Shown here one piece after another: positions 53,820 through 62,806 of a stretch of DNA of 64,000 bases (position 1 is its first letter; each line of letters opens with the position of its first letter). A program made the translations under genes and the position numbers. The DNA is taken from the NCBI RefSeq assembly GCF_000013865.1, contig NC_007948.1:4517001-4581000 (forward strand). The letters run 5' to 3'. This stretch comes from Polaromonas sp. JS666. Lineage in GTDB: Bacteria > Pseudomonadota > Gammaproteobacteria > Burkholderiales > Burkholderiaceae_C. The notes beneath the pieces are model-generated. The model was given only the letters and a program-made list of their open reading frames with translations. It had not been told where the DNA came from and searched no databases.

Positions 53820-55052
53820 GCCTTGGATTCAACCGGTCGATGCAACACATTAAATACTGCGTGAGCAGTAGGAGTGTTGCAGATGAAGTACAGAACAAGG
53901 ATTTACTATTCAGAGAGCCAGAAGGCTCTGATGTGGGAACGCTGGAAGAAGGGCGAATCCCTTCAACAGATTGCCCAGTTGTTTGATCGAAACCACTCAT
54001 CTGTCAGTCGCATCCTGGCTGAGACTGGTGGCATACGCCCGGCACAACGCTGTCGTTCCCAATTTGCTTTGAGCTTGGCCGAACGGGAAGAGATATCACG
54101 CGCATTGGTGGCGGGACAGTCGATCCGGTCAATTGCTTCCCAACTTGGGCGAGCTCCGTCAACCGTCAGCCGTGAGATCAAGCGCAACGGTGGCCAAGGC
54201 AGCTACCGTGCGACCCAGGCCGACCAGGCTGCATGGGATAGAGCACATCGTCCCAAACGCTGCAAGCTGGCTCAGAACCGAATCTTGGCGCGCGTCGTGG
54301 CAGGCAAGCTCCAACGTCAGTGGGCTCCCCAGCAAATTGCAGGATGGCTCAAGCATACTTACCCGTGCGACGAGGACTACCACGTGTCACACGAAACCAT
54401 CTACCGCAGTCTGTTCATTCAAGCCCGAGGCGCATTGAAGAAGGAACTACTGCAACATTTGAGACGCACCAGGGCCATGCGCCGTTCGCGCCACCACACC
54501 CAGAAGACAGACAACCACGGCAAGATCACCAACGCCGTGTCCATCAGCGAGCGTCCAGCCTCGGTGGAGGATCGGGCCGTACCAGGCCACTGGGAAGGCG
54601 ACTTGCTGTTTGGTAACCTTAACACCCAGATTGCGACACTGGTTGAGCGGCAGACGCGTTACGTGATGCTGGTGAAGGTTGCAAGTAAAGATACCCAGAC
54701 GGTCATCAATGCACTTATCAAAAACGCTCGCAAGTTGCCCCAGGAACTCTACAAGTCGTTGACTTGGGATCGGGGCAAAGAAATGGCTGACCACAAACGT
54801 TTCACATTGGCCACCGACATCAGCGTTTACTTCTGTGATCCCCAGAGTCCTTGGCAGCGTGGGAGCAATGAAAATACGAATGGACTATTGCGGCAGTATT
54901 TCCCCAAGGGAATCGATATCTCGAATTACTCACAGGCACAGTTAAATGCAATTGCGAGAAAACTGAACGAACGCCCAAGGAAAACTCTAAACTACGAAAC
55001 GCCCGCTGAACGATTCAGCCAACTTGTTGCATCGACCGGTTGAATCCAAGGC
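53820..55052. mobile_element. IS30-family insertion sequence
   Basis: About 1233 bp with terminal inverted repeats of 28 bp: the left end begins GCCTTGGATTCAACCGGTCG (53820-53847) and the right end is its complement (55025-55052). One transposase gene fills the element. IS30 elements normally duplicate 2-3 bases of target; the flanks (TAT left, CCA right) show no match. That suggests recombination or deletion next to the element after insertion, or that the two ends come from different copies. Confidence 0.9.
53883..55043 (+). CDS. IS30-family transposase
   Basis: 386 residues from ATG 53883 with AGGAG eight bases upstream. Two N-terminal helix-turn-helix regions (ESLQQIAQLFDRNHSSVSRI and SIRSIASQLGRAPSTVSREI) bind the terminal repeats. 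The DDE catalytic core is VPGHWEGDLLFG (D), LTWDRGKEMADH (D), and SPWQRGSNENTNGLLRQYFP (E). It appears complete and may be active. Read opposite to the genes it interrupts. Confidence 0.95.
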   Translation: MKYRTRIYYSESQKALMWERWKKGESLQQIAQLFDRNHSSVSRILAETGGIRPAQRCRSQFALSLAEREEISRALVAGQSIRSIASQLGRAPSTVSREIKRNGGQGSYRATQADQAAWDRAHRPKRCKLAQNRILARVVAGKLQRQWAPQQIAGWLKHTYPCDEDYHVSHETIYRSLFIQARGALKKELLQHLRRTRAMRRSRHHTQKTDNHGKITNAVSISERPASVEDRAVPGHWEGDLLFGNLNTQIATLVERQTRYVMLVKVASKDTQTVINALIKNARKLPQELYKSLTWDRGKEMADHKRFTLATDISVYFCDPQSPWQRGSNENTNGLLRQYFPKGIDISNYSQAQLNAIARKLNERPRKTLNYETPAERFSQLVASTG

Positions 55053-55240
55053 CCACAACAGACACAACAGATAATTGGGGCAAGAGCCAAGCCAAATAAA
55101 AATCAGCAGATTGCGTTTTACTTATATTCAGTTCGGCAACCCACTGATCACGCGGCCGAGTAGTACGCAACTGAAGCCGTCGACCCCGCAACCGATTACG
55201 GCGAGATCGCAGTTCACCACTCAGGTACTGCTCGTAGCGA

Positions 55241-56821
55241 TCATTTCTTCAGTGTCGATTTTTCGTTGATCGGCGGAAAGAGGTTCATTGCGCCCTCAAG
55301 AGGCACTCCATAGTCGAGCGCACCGCGACGGGCCCAGACCTGCTGCAGATCAAATAGCGGGATGGCGCAGAGATCTGCGTTGATCTTCACCTGTGCCACG
55401 CGCCAAAGCGAGCTTCGCGCAGCCGCATTTGGGGTTGCGCGCGCCGCATCAATTTCCTTGTCGGCTGCATTGCAGTGGGAGAAATTGGTAACCTGAGTAG
55501 GTGCGCCGATCTCGGAGCGGGAGTGATAGAACTCTGTGAGGTAGGAATCGGCCACCGGGAATCGAGCAGCGCCGTAGAAGACGATTGCACTCACGTCCTT
55601 GCGGATCTGCGCGTGATAAGCGGCGTGCTCGACCACGTCCATGGTTAAGTTGATGCCCGCGCGCTTGAGCTGTTTCTGCACCACATCCATAACCGACAGT
55701 TGCGAGGCGGTACTGGACACTACCGCCCTTAGGGTGATGCCGTTGGCGTAGCCGGCTTCCGTCAGCAAAGCTTTTGACTTGCCGACGTTATAAGGAAACT
55801 TTGGCCCAACGTCTACCTCACCTGCGTAGCCTGGCGGAATGACAGATCTGCCAGGCTTGACGATATCCGCGCCGACGAAGTGAACTAGTTCCTGCACATC
55901 CACGGCGCGTGCTACGGCTTCCCGAACACGCGGGTCGTCCAGCGGCTTGATGCGCCGATTGAGCATCAGGGTACGAAATTCACCTGGTCCGAAGACATCG
56001 ACTTTGACGGACGATTGGTCCTTAGGCGGCGCCCAGAGCCGGGCCCGCTGCACCCAGCGCTGATCGCGCTGGCCGGCGACCAGGTCAAGCTCGCCAGTAG
56101 CGAACGCTAGCCCCCGGACGGCCTCGGAGGGGATGAATCGGTAAACGATGCGCTCTATCTTCGGCTTCCCACGGAAATACTTGTCGTGCGCCTTCAGCAC
56201 CACCTCGCGCTGTTTCTGATGTTCAACGAACTCGAAGGGCCCAAAGCCAACTGGCTTCAATTTGAACGCGTCTTTCAGATCCTGGTCGGCCTTGCGGCTT
56301 ACGACCATTCCGCCGTGGTAGTTGGCAACCAGTCCCAGCAGACTGGGTACTGGCGCCTTGAGCTGTATGCGCACCGTATGCGAATCGAGCGCGCTCACTT
56401 CCTTCACCGGCTCAAAGGTAGACGAAAACGAGGACCGCTTTGGATCGGCTGCGCGCATTAGGCTATAAACCACATCCTCCGCATTCACCTCGCCATAGTT
56501 GCGGTGGAACTGCACACCGTGACGCAGCTTGAATGTCCAGGTCAGTCCATCAGCAGAAGCCTGCCAGCTCTCGGCCAAATCACCTTCTATTTTCTCGGGG
56601 TCAGCGGAACCGGGTGGAAATCTCACCAAGCCACCGAAGATCATGCTAATCAAGCCCTTTTCTTCCGACACCGCCGTGCGGTGCGGATCCAGAGTAGTGA
56701 TGTCAATCGCATCACTTCCGATGCGGAGGATGGACTCCTGAGCAAATACCGGCCCGACAAGGCCAATACATGCGGCGATGAGGAGCGCTCGACACGCGAT
56801 CACATAGTCGACCGCCTTCAT
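55241..56821 (-). CDS. Dpp/Opp-type ABC substrate-binding protein (SBP_bac_5)
   Basis: 526 residues. Signal peptide CRALLIAACIGLVGPVFA-Q. The mature start ILRIGSDAIDITTLDPHRTA and the segment TWTFKLRHGVQFHRNYGEVN are typical of family-5 periplasmic receptors for peptides, nickel, opines and glycosides. It starts directly after the ridA stop. It is the receptor for the dppB/C/D/F genes upstream; because it sits last, the order is unusual but the orientation matches. Mannopine/opine-type receptors fall in this family, which fits the oxidase genes. Confidence 0.9.
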   Translation of the reverse strand: MKAVDYVIACRALLIAACIGLVGPVFAQESILRIGSDAIDITTLDPHRTAVSEEKGLISMIFGGLVRFPPGSADPEKIEGDLAESWQASADGLTWTFKLRHGVQFHRNYGEVNAEDVVYSLMRAADPKRSSFSSTFEPVKEVSALDSHTVRIQLKAPVPSLLGLVANYHGGMVVSRKADQDLKDAFKLKPVGFGPFEFVEHQKQREVVLKAHDKYFRGKPKIERIVYRFIPSEAVRGLAFATGELDLVAGQRDQRWVQRARLWAPPKDQSSVKVDVFGPGEFRTLMLNRRIKPLDDPRVREAVARAVDVQELVHFVGADIVKPGRSVIPPGYAGEVDVGPKFPYNVGKSKALLTEAGYANGITLRAVVSSTASQLSVMDVVQKQLKRAGINLTMDVVEHAAYHAQIRKDVSAIVFYGAARFPVADSYLTEFYHSRSEIGAPTQVTNFSHCNAADKEIDAARATPNAAARSSLWRVAQVKINADLCAIPLFDLQQVWARRGALDYGVPLEGAMNLFPPINEKSTLKK

Positions 56822-57193
56822 TTATGCTACTTCCTTTTTTGCGATGGCCGCAGTGACGATCATCTCTATAAGAACGTCGGGTGCTCCCATCTCGCACTGG
56901 GCAGTGGCACGGGTGGACGTCGCGCCAGGCGGAGTCCATGCATCCCAGATCTCATTCATGCCCACGAAGTCATTCTTGATATCTTTGAGCCAGATCTGCG
57001 TGGTGAGCAAGCGGCTCTTGTCGGTACCAGCCTCGGCGAGAAACTTGTCTATCTTTTCCAGGGTCTGCCGGGTCTGGCCGCGGATGTCCTGGCTTCGGTC
57101 ATCGGCGGTTTGCCCGCCTACGAAGACGATGCCGTTGTAGACCACGACGCTGCTGCGGCGCTTGGTGGTAGCGATACGAGTGATGTCGTTCAT
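56822..57193 (-). CDS. RidA-family enamine/imine deaminase
   Basis: 123 residues from ATG 57193 (AAGGAAAG upstream; a longer in-frame extension is not protein-like). It has VYNGIVFVGGQTADDRSQDI, QIWLKDIKNDFVGMNEIWDA and RATAQCEMGAPDVLIEMIVT, the conserved R-A-x-x-x-x-x-L-x-x-P/D region of RidA. The family hydrolyses 2-aminoacrylate and related imines released by PLP enzymes or amine oxidases. Its place between the ABC transporter and the binding protein makes it likely to clear imines formed by the neighbouring flavin oxidase. Confidence 0.9.
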   Translation of the reverse strand: MNDITRIATTKRRSSVVVYNGIVFVGGQTADDRSQDIRGQTRQTLEKIDKFLAEAGTDKSRLLTTQIWLKDIKNDFVGMNEIWDAWTPPGATSTRATAQCEMGAPDVLIEMIVTAAIAKKEVA

Positions 57194-57309
57194 CTGACTT
57201 TCCTTTTTTTGAGTGAAGAAATTCCCGCACATGGCCAGTTCATGGCTGTGCTCGCCTCGAAGAGGTGCTCTTATGCTGGGGTGGCCGCGCGAATCAAGCG
57301 GTAGCGGCG

Positions 57310-58308
57310 CTACGGAGTTATTAATCGACCTGCAGGATCCTTTACCAACGGATAAAAGCAAGCCACTGCACGTCCTGGCCCGATACCCTCCATAGTCGGC
57401 ACTCGCGACTCGCAATCCGGGCGTGCCCGGGCACAGCGTGGATGGAAAGTGCAGCCAGAAGGCAGATTCGTCGGCGCCGGAATTTCGCCCATGATCTTCG
57501 ACAGGCGTACCCGCGCCGCTGGATCTGGCACCGGAGAGGAATCGCGCAACACGCGGCTGTAGGGATGCAGCGGACTATCCAGCACCTGTGCAGTCGGGCC
57601 TTGTTCGATGATGCGGCCCAGATACATCACACAAACCGATTCACAGAAGTGGCGAACTACCCCCAGGTCGTGCGAGACAAACACGAACGACAGACCGCGG
57701 TCGCGCTTCAGGCGTTCCAGTAGTTGCAGGATTTGCGCCTGCACGGACACGTCGAGCGCGGAAACAGGTTCGTCTGCCACGATCAGCTCCGGGTCCAGCA
57801 CCAAAGCGCGAGCGATACCGATACGCTGGCGCTGCCCGCCCGAGAACTCGTGTGGATAGCGGTCCAGTGCAGTTCGCGGCAAGCCCACTTCGTCGATGGT
57901 CTGCTCCACCTTCGCGGAAATCTGTTCAGCGTTGCCCAGTTTGTGAACGAAAAGAGGCTCGCTCAGCGCCTGCCGAACGGTGCGGCGCGGATTGAGCGAG
58001 GCGTACGGATCCTGGAACACAATCTGAATACGACGGCGCAGCGCGCGCATATCAGACACGCTGGCTTGGCGTATGTCCTGGCCATCAAAGAAAATGTTGC
58101 CTTCGTCAGGTTCGATCAGACGCAGCAGGGTCCGCGCTACGGTGGATTTGCCGCAGCCGGACTCGCCCACCAATCCCAGCGACTGGCCGCGGCCCACACT
58201 GAATGACACGTCGTTCACCGCCCGCACGACTTGCTTGGCTCCACCCAGCCAGCCGCCGCCGCTTTCAAAGCGCTTGACCAGATTTCGCACTTGCAGAAGA
58301 TCGCTCAT
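57310..58308 (-). CDS. Dpp/Opp-type ABC ATP-binding protein (F subunit)
   Basis: 332 residues. Walker A is [17 protein letters not shown], the signature is [17 protein letters not shown] and Walker B is [14 protein letters not shown]. The C-terminal oligopeptide-family extension has [16 protein letters not shown], a four-Cys motif typical of DppD/DppF. Start overlaps the D subunit stop by four bases. It powers the importer formed by the two permeases upstream. Confidence 0.94.
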   Translation of the reverse strand: MSDLLQVRNLVKRFESGGGWLGGAKQVVRAVNDVSFSVGRGQSLGLVGESGCGKSTVARTLLRLIEPDEGNIFFDGQDIRQASVSDMRALRRRIQIVFQDPYASLNPRRTVRQALSEPLFVHKLGNAEQISAKVEQTIDEVGLPRTALDRYPHEFSGGQRQRIGIARALVLDPELIVADEPVSALDVSVQAQILQLLERLKRDRGLSFVFVSHDLGVVRHFCESVCVMYLGRIIEQGPTAQVLDSPLHPYSRVLRDSSPVPDPAARVRLSKIMGEIPAPTNLPSGCTFHPRCARARPDCESRVPTMEGIGPGRAVACFYPLVKDPAGRLITP

Positions 58309-59309
58309 GCCATGTCTCCATATTGTTCAACGCGAACCACGCAGCGTACTTGGTGCGAAGTACCAATGCGCATCAAATTTGGCCGTTCGGCCTCGCAGCG
58401 CGCTTCTTTTAGGCGACAGCGCGGTGCAAATGCGCAACCTTTGGGTAGTGCGTTGATGGCTGGCACACCGCCTGGAATGGATTCAAGCACTGCGCTCGCG
58501 TCCACCCTTGGCATGGCGCGCAAGAGCGCTTCCGTGTAGGGATGCATGGGCCGGGCGAACAAGGTCTGAACGTCGGCAGTCTCTACAACTTCGCCGGCAT
58601 ACATCACGGCCACCCGGTCGGCGATCTGCGCCACAACTCCCAGGTTGTGGGTGATGAACACCACGCCCATGCCGTGTGCGGTCTTCAATTCGGACAAGAG
58701 GCTGAGGATCTGCGCCTGAATAGTCACATCGAGCGCGGTGGTCGGCTCGTCGGCCAGCAGAACGCGGGGCTTGCAAGCCAACGCCATCGCGATCATCACA
58801 CGCTGGCGCATTCCACCGGAGAACTGGTGTGGATAGTCGTCAAAGCGCTTGGCGGCAGCGGGGATCTTCACTTCTTCCAGCACCTCTAATGCAAGCCGGC
58901 GTGCCTCTTTCCTGGACAGGTGGCGATGCTGCTGGATAGCTTCGGAAATTTGGTCGCCCACAGTCATAGTGGGATTCAGTGAGGTCATTGGCTCCTGAAA
59001 GATCATGGCAATCGCTTCACCGCGCAGCTTTGTCATCTGCTTCTCGGACAACATGGTCAGATCAACGCCGTCCAACAGAATCTGCCCGCCACCATGGCGT
59101 GCAGCGGACTCGGGCAAAAGTCGCAGCACCGACAGCGCCGTCACACTCTTGCCGCTGCCTGACTCGCCGACCACGGCAAGCGTCTCATTAGCCGATACTT
59201 GCAGCGACACTTCGCGTACTGCGGCATGCCATGCGCCGCCCACGCGAAACTCCGTGCGCAGGTCACGAAGCTCCAGGACCGGAGGTTGGGAAACAGGAGA
59301 GGGATTCAT
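58305..59309 (-). CDS. Dpp/Opp-type ABC ATP-binding protein (D subunit)
   Basis: 334 residues from ATG 59309, which overlaps the permease stop (ATGA). Walker A is [17 protein letters not shown], the signature is [17 protein letters not shown] and Walker B is [14 protein letters not shown]. The C-terminal Cys cluster is in [18 protein letters not shown]. Second ATPase of a DppBCDF-type transporter. Confidence 0.94.
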   Translation of the reverse strand: MNPSPVSQPPVLELRDLRTEFRVGGAWHAAVREVSLQVSANETLAVVGESGSGKSVTALSVLRLLPESAARHGGGQILLDGVDLTMLSEKQMTKLRGEAIAMIFQEPMTSLNPTMTVGDQISEAIQQHRHLSRKEARRLALEVLEEVKIPAAAKRFDDYPHQFSGGMRQRVMIAMALACKPRVLLADEPTTALDVTIQAQILSLLSELKTAHGMGVVFITHNLGVVAQIADRVAVMYAGEVVETADVQTLFARPMHPYTEALLRAMPRVDASAVLESIPGGVPAINALPKGCAFAPRCRLKEARCEAERPNLMRIGTSHQVRCVVRVEQYGDMA

Positions 59310-60187
59310 GCACGCTCCGAACGAAGTTTTGGGTCTATGGCGTCGCGTAAAGCATCGCCTAGTAAATTGAGTGCCAGAACTGTTAACAAGATGGCCAAGC
59401 TGGGAAACACTGTCAGCCACCAGGCGTCCAGGATGTGCTCGAACCCTTCGCGGATCATGCTGCCCCAGGTTGCGACCGGCGGCGGCACGCCGAGCCCGAC
59501 GAAGCTGAGTGAAGCCTCGGTGCGGATCGCGGAAGCCATCCACAACGATCCGAGTACCACCACGTCTGACACCATATTGGGCAGTATGTGCACGCCCATT
59601 AAGCGAATCGGCCCAAAGCCCAGCGCTCTACCCGCCTCCACGAAGTCGCGTTGCTTCAGCGCGATGGTTGGAGCCCGTGCCACTCGAATAAAAGGCGCTA
59701 TCTCTGTGATCGCAATGGCGATGATTAGGTTTTCCAGACTGGCGCCCAGCATGGCGGCCACCATGATTCCCAACAACAAGGTAGGAAATGAGAGCATGAC
59801 GTCAACCAAACCCATGACAACCTGATCGACGATCCCGCCCAAGTATCCTGCCAGGATGCCTAGCGCCGAGCCGATGCACATGGCAATTAGGATTGCGACA
59901 AACCCGACCAACAACGACACGCGCGAGCCGTAGATAAGGCGCGACAGCACGTCTCGGCCATAACTGTCAGTGCCCAGCCAGAACTCCGCAGACGGCGGTT
60001 CAAGTCGGTAGGCAATGTTCTGCTGGAACGGATCGTATGGAGCAAGCCAAGGCGCGAACACCGCAGCAACCACGATCAACATCAACAGTCCTATGCCTAT
60101 CCAGGACATCCGGTTCTTGCGCAAGGCTTGCCACACGGAGTTCGGCTTAACGACTGCAGAGGCAGCAACGATACTAACGGTACTCAT
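59306..60187 (-). CDS. Dpp/Opp-type ABC permease (C subunit)
   Basis: 293 residues from ATG 60187, overlapping the B subunit stop by four bases. N-terminal helix SWIGIGLLMLIVVAAVFAPW and five more segments. The EAA loop contacting the ATPases is DFVEAGRALGFGPIRLMGVH. The periplasmic PPSAEFWLGTDSYGRDVLSR is the signature of the C subunit. Imports small peptides or opine-like compounds with its partner. Confidence 0.93.
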   Translation of the reverse strand: MSTVSIVAASAVVKPNSVWQALRKNRMSWIGIGLLMLIVVAAVFAPWLAPYDPFQQNIAYRLEPPSAEFWLGTDSYGRDVLSRLIYGSRVSLLVGFVAILIAMCIGSALGILAGYLGGIVDQVVMGLVDVMLSFPTLLLGIMVAAMLGASLENLIIAIAITEIAPFIRVARAPTIALKQRDFVEAGRALGFGPIRLMGVHILPNMVSDVVVLGSLWMASAIRTEASLSFVGLGVPPPVATWGSMIREGFEHILDAWWLTVFPSLAILLTVLALNLLGDALRDAIDPKLRSERA

Positions 60188-61125
60188 TTGTATTTCACCC
60201 TTGGATCGACCAAACCATAAACCAGGTCTGTCAGAAGATTGACCACGATCACGCATGACGCGAACACCACCATCAGCCCTTGCAGCAAGGTGTAGTCCCG
60301 CGAGTTCAGCGCGCCGAGGATGAGCTTGCCGAGGCCCGGTCGGTTAAAGACAATCTCCGTCAGCACCGAGTTGCCGATCAACGTGCCAAAGTACAGGCCT
60401 ACCACCGTCACGATGGGGATCAACGCGTTGCGGAGACCGTGCCGCAGGATCAGCCGCATCGGCCGAACGCCCTTGGCACGCGCGGTGCGGATATAGTCCT
60501 CGCCCATCACACCCAGCATCGACGACCGCGTGACCCGCATGACATAAGCCGTCATGATCAGTCCCAAGTTAAAGGCGGGCAACGCCAGGTTGTGCAGTTG
60601 CTGCGTAAAGGTGCGCGCTCCCGTGTTGCCGATGACCGGGAACCAGCGCAACTCGACGGCAAAGACCAGCAACATCAGGATGGCGGACACAAAAGCGGGA
60701 AACGACAGTCCAATAAGGGAAAGCACGCGACCAAGGTAGTCAGGCCATGCGTTGCGGCGCAGCGCAGCCCATATTCCCAGCGGCAGGCCGAAGACCGCGC
60801 CGATCAAGAGGGAGGCGGCGGTCAATTGCAACGTCCAGGGCAACACCAGCGACACTTCGTGCAGAACGGTTCTTCCACTGGTCATGGACACCCCAAAATT
60901 TCCCGACAGCATGTCGCGCAGGAAACTCAGGTACTGAAGGTGAACAGGCAAATCCAGGCCCAGTTGCTTGCGCAAGGCCTCGAGCGCTTCCGCGCTGGCC
61001 TGGTCGCCCAACATAACTGCGGCTGGATCTCCCGGCACCAAACGCACCAGGATGAAAACTGCGGTCAACATGGCCAGAAGTGTGGGGATGGCCAATAGCA
61101 GGCGCTTGATGGCATATCGCATCAT
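60184..61125 (-). CDS. Dpp/Opp-type ABC permease (B subunit)
   Basis: 313 residues from ATG 61125 (GGAG eight bases upstream), overlapping the flavoprotein stop by four bases. MRYAIKRLLLAIPTLLAMLT is the B-subunit start, LGLDLPVHLQYLSFLRDMLS the periplasmic loop, and EDYIRTARAKGVRPMRLIL the EAA motif. Six membrane segments. First transporter gene after the oxidase genes; all overlaps indicate one tightly coupled operon. Confidence 0.93.
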   Translation of the reverse strand: MMRYAIKRLLLAIPTLLAMLTAVFILVRLVPGDPAAVMLGDQASAEALEALRKQLGLDLPVHLQYLSFLRDMLSGNFGVSMTSGRTVLHEVSLVLPWTLQLTAASLLIGAVFGLPLGIWAALRRNAWPDYLGRVLSLIGLSFPAFVSAILMLLVFAVELRWFPVIGNTGARTFTQQLHNLALPAFNLGLIMTAYVMRVTRSSMLGVMGEDYIRTARAKGVRPMRLILRHGLRNALIPIVTVVGLYFGTLIGNSVLTEIVFNRPGLGKLILGALNSRDYTLLQGLMVVFASCVIVVNLLTDLVYGLVDPRVKYK

Positions 61126-62513
61126 GATGGTTGCTCCAGGGATGCCAACTCTCCGAGCGTCAGCGGTTTGAGTGGCGGGCGAATGCGGTAGAAGCCCACC
61201 TCCGCAACTTGACGGTTCTGTATGGCCGCGATGATGTGCGCGACCGTATAGCCGCATTGACGGCCTTGGCACGGACCCATGCCGGCGCGGGTGAATGCTT
61301 TAATCTGATTGGGTCCTGGCTGGCCGATCGCGGCCGCCTTGCGAATTTCGCCCGCTGTCAGCTCTTCGCAGCGGCAAACGATTGTTTCATCAGGCGGAGA
61401 AAAGATGCTGGCCCGAGGTGGATATAGGGCGTCCAACATGGGGCGCAGGCGCAACAGCCCACTCAGCTTCCGCCGAAGCGGCGCGGCATGTGCGGCGGCT
61501 ACTTCCGGTGAGAGACGCCCAGCGCGCTTGGCGATGCCAAGCGCGACCAGTTCGCCGCGTACACACGCCGCTTTCGCGCCGCCAATATTCGCGCCGTCAC
61601 CTGCCACATACACGCCTGGCTTGCTGGTCTGTCCCCAGTCATCCAGGTCTGGCATGAGGCACACCTGCTGCGCGTTCCAGCTGTGCTCGCACCCAAGTGC
61701 TTGCGTCATGTGGATGGACGGCAAAACGCCTTCATGCGACAACAGCACACTGGCCGGCGCGCGCACTGTTCTTCCATCGGCCTGCGTGTATTCCACTTCT
61801 TGTAAATGGCCATCGCCCAGCGCCCGCACAGCGGTAACGCCGCGCACGTGTTTAACTCCCGCTGCCCTGATCTCGAGCAGCCAAGCCAGGCCCTTGCTGA
61901 TCTCGCCCCAGCCCGCCAGAGCGGCGCCCGCCCAAGGCAAAGCGCGACGCCAGCCGCCTGGCGGCGACGTGTCCAGCCAGCCTGCGATCTTGCCGCCCGC
62001 GCGCAGCAACTGTGCCATGTACAAAAGCGGCAGAGGCCCGCTGCCCGCTACCCACACGGGCTCTGATGGCACCTCGCGCGAGGTCTTCAACAGGATCTGG
62101 CCCGCGCCAACAGTCAACACGCCCGGCAGGGTCCAGCCCGGGAACGGTGTCGGCCGTTCCTGCGCACCTAACGCCAGCACGACGTGATTGGCGCGCACCA
62201 CTTCGGCCCGCCCGTCGCGTGTCATGTAGACATGCCAGCCCGGCTCGATCTGCCAGACCTGTGTTTGCGGTTCATAAACGGCACCACAACCGCGGAAGCG
62301 GCCGGCTAGACCGGCGCCAGCGCGGTACTCGTCACCCAGCAGCCTGCCTGTGGGAGTGGGCGCTACAGCCTCTACCGCGCGCCAGATCTGGCCACCAGGC
62401 GCAGGCTGCTCGTCCACTACCAGCACGGAGAGTCCCTGACCCCTGAGGCCGATAGCCGCGCTCATGCCAGCTGGCCCCGCTCCGATCACTACTACATCGA
62501 ATTCGCGCGTCAT
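61122..62513 (-). CDS. Opine-oxidase-type FAD/BFD subunit (OoxA/HcnB-like)
   Basis: 463 residues from ATG 62513. FAD site VVVIGAGPAGMSAAIGLRGQ; second Rossmann motif near VWVAGSGPLPLLYMAQLL; ATG-like PGVYVAGDGANIGGAKAACV. The C-terminal BFD-like [2Fe-2S] domain has ETIVCRCEELTAGEI and GMGPCQGRQCGYTVAHII, i.e. four Cys. This architecture is shared by octopine/nopaline oxidase subunit A, HcnB and hetero-oligomeric proline-type dehydrogenases. It couples oxidation of a secondary amine to the electron-transfer chain. Four-base overlaps join it to both neighbours. Confidence 0.9.
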   Translation of the reverse strand: MTREFDVVVIGAGPAGMSAAIGLRGQGLSVLVVDEQPAPGGQIWRAVEAVAPTPTGRLLGDEYRAGAGLAGRFRGCGAVYEPQTQVWQIEPGWHVYMTRDGRAEVVRANHVVLALGAQERPTPFPGWTLPGVLTVGAGQILLKTSREVPSEPVWVAGSGPLPLLYMAQLLRAGGKIAGWLDTSPPGGWRRALPWAGAALAGWGEISKGLAWLLEIRAAGVKHVRGVTAVRALGDGHLQEVEYTQADGRTVRAPASVLLSHEGVLPSIHMTQALGCEHSWNAQQVCLMPDLDDWGQTSKPGVYVAGDGANIGGAKAACVRGELVALGIAKRAGRLSPEVAAAHAAPLRRKLSGLLRLRPMLDALYPPRASIFSPPDETIVCRCEELTAGEIRKAAAIGQPGPNQIKAFTRAGMGPCQGRQCGYTVAHIIAAIQNRQVAEVGFYRIRPPLKPLTLGELASLEQPS

Positions 62514-62806
62514 GGCGTCACACTCCGGCGGCCGAACTGACGTTCCACGCGCATGCCTTCGCGCACCGTGACCAGACAAGACTGCGTGGACGCCACGCCG
62601 TCGATGATGGCCAGGCAATCGAAGCACACGCCCATCATGCAGTACGGTGCTCGCGGGCTTTCATGCACGGGTGTGGTCCGACAGACTGGCGTCTGCTGGC
62701 GCAATAGCACGGCGGCCACGGTTTCGCCGCTTTCAGCGGCGACGGCGTGGCCGTCTATATAGAAAGTCAGCGCGCAAGCGCCGGACTCATGCAGCTTTTT
62801 GAACAT
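62510..62806 (-). CDS. Small [2Fe-2S] subunit of the oxidase (HcnA-like)
   Basis: 98 residues from ATG 62806; ATG 62818 or 62830 would add 4-8 residues, and none has a good ribosome site, as expected for a gene overlapping its predecessor. FYIDGHAVAAESGETVAAVL then PYCMMGVCFDCLAIIDGVAS and TQSCLVTVREGMRVER carry the four Cys of a Fer2_4 domain. It supplies the electron relay between the two flavoproteins. Overlaps both neighbours. Confidence 0.88.
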   Translation of the reverse strand: MFKKLHESGACALTFYIDGHAVAAESGETVAAVLLRQQTPVCRTTPVHESPRAPYCMMGVCFDCLAIIDGVASTQSCLVTVREGMRVERQFGRRSVTP

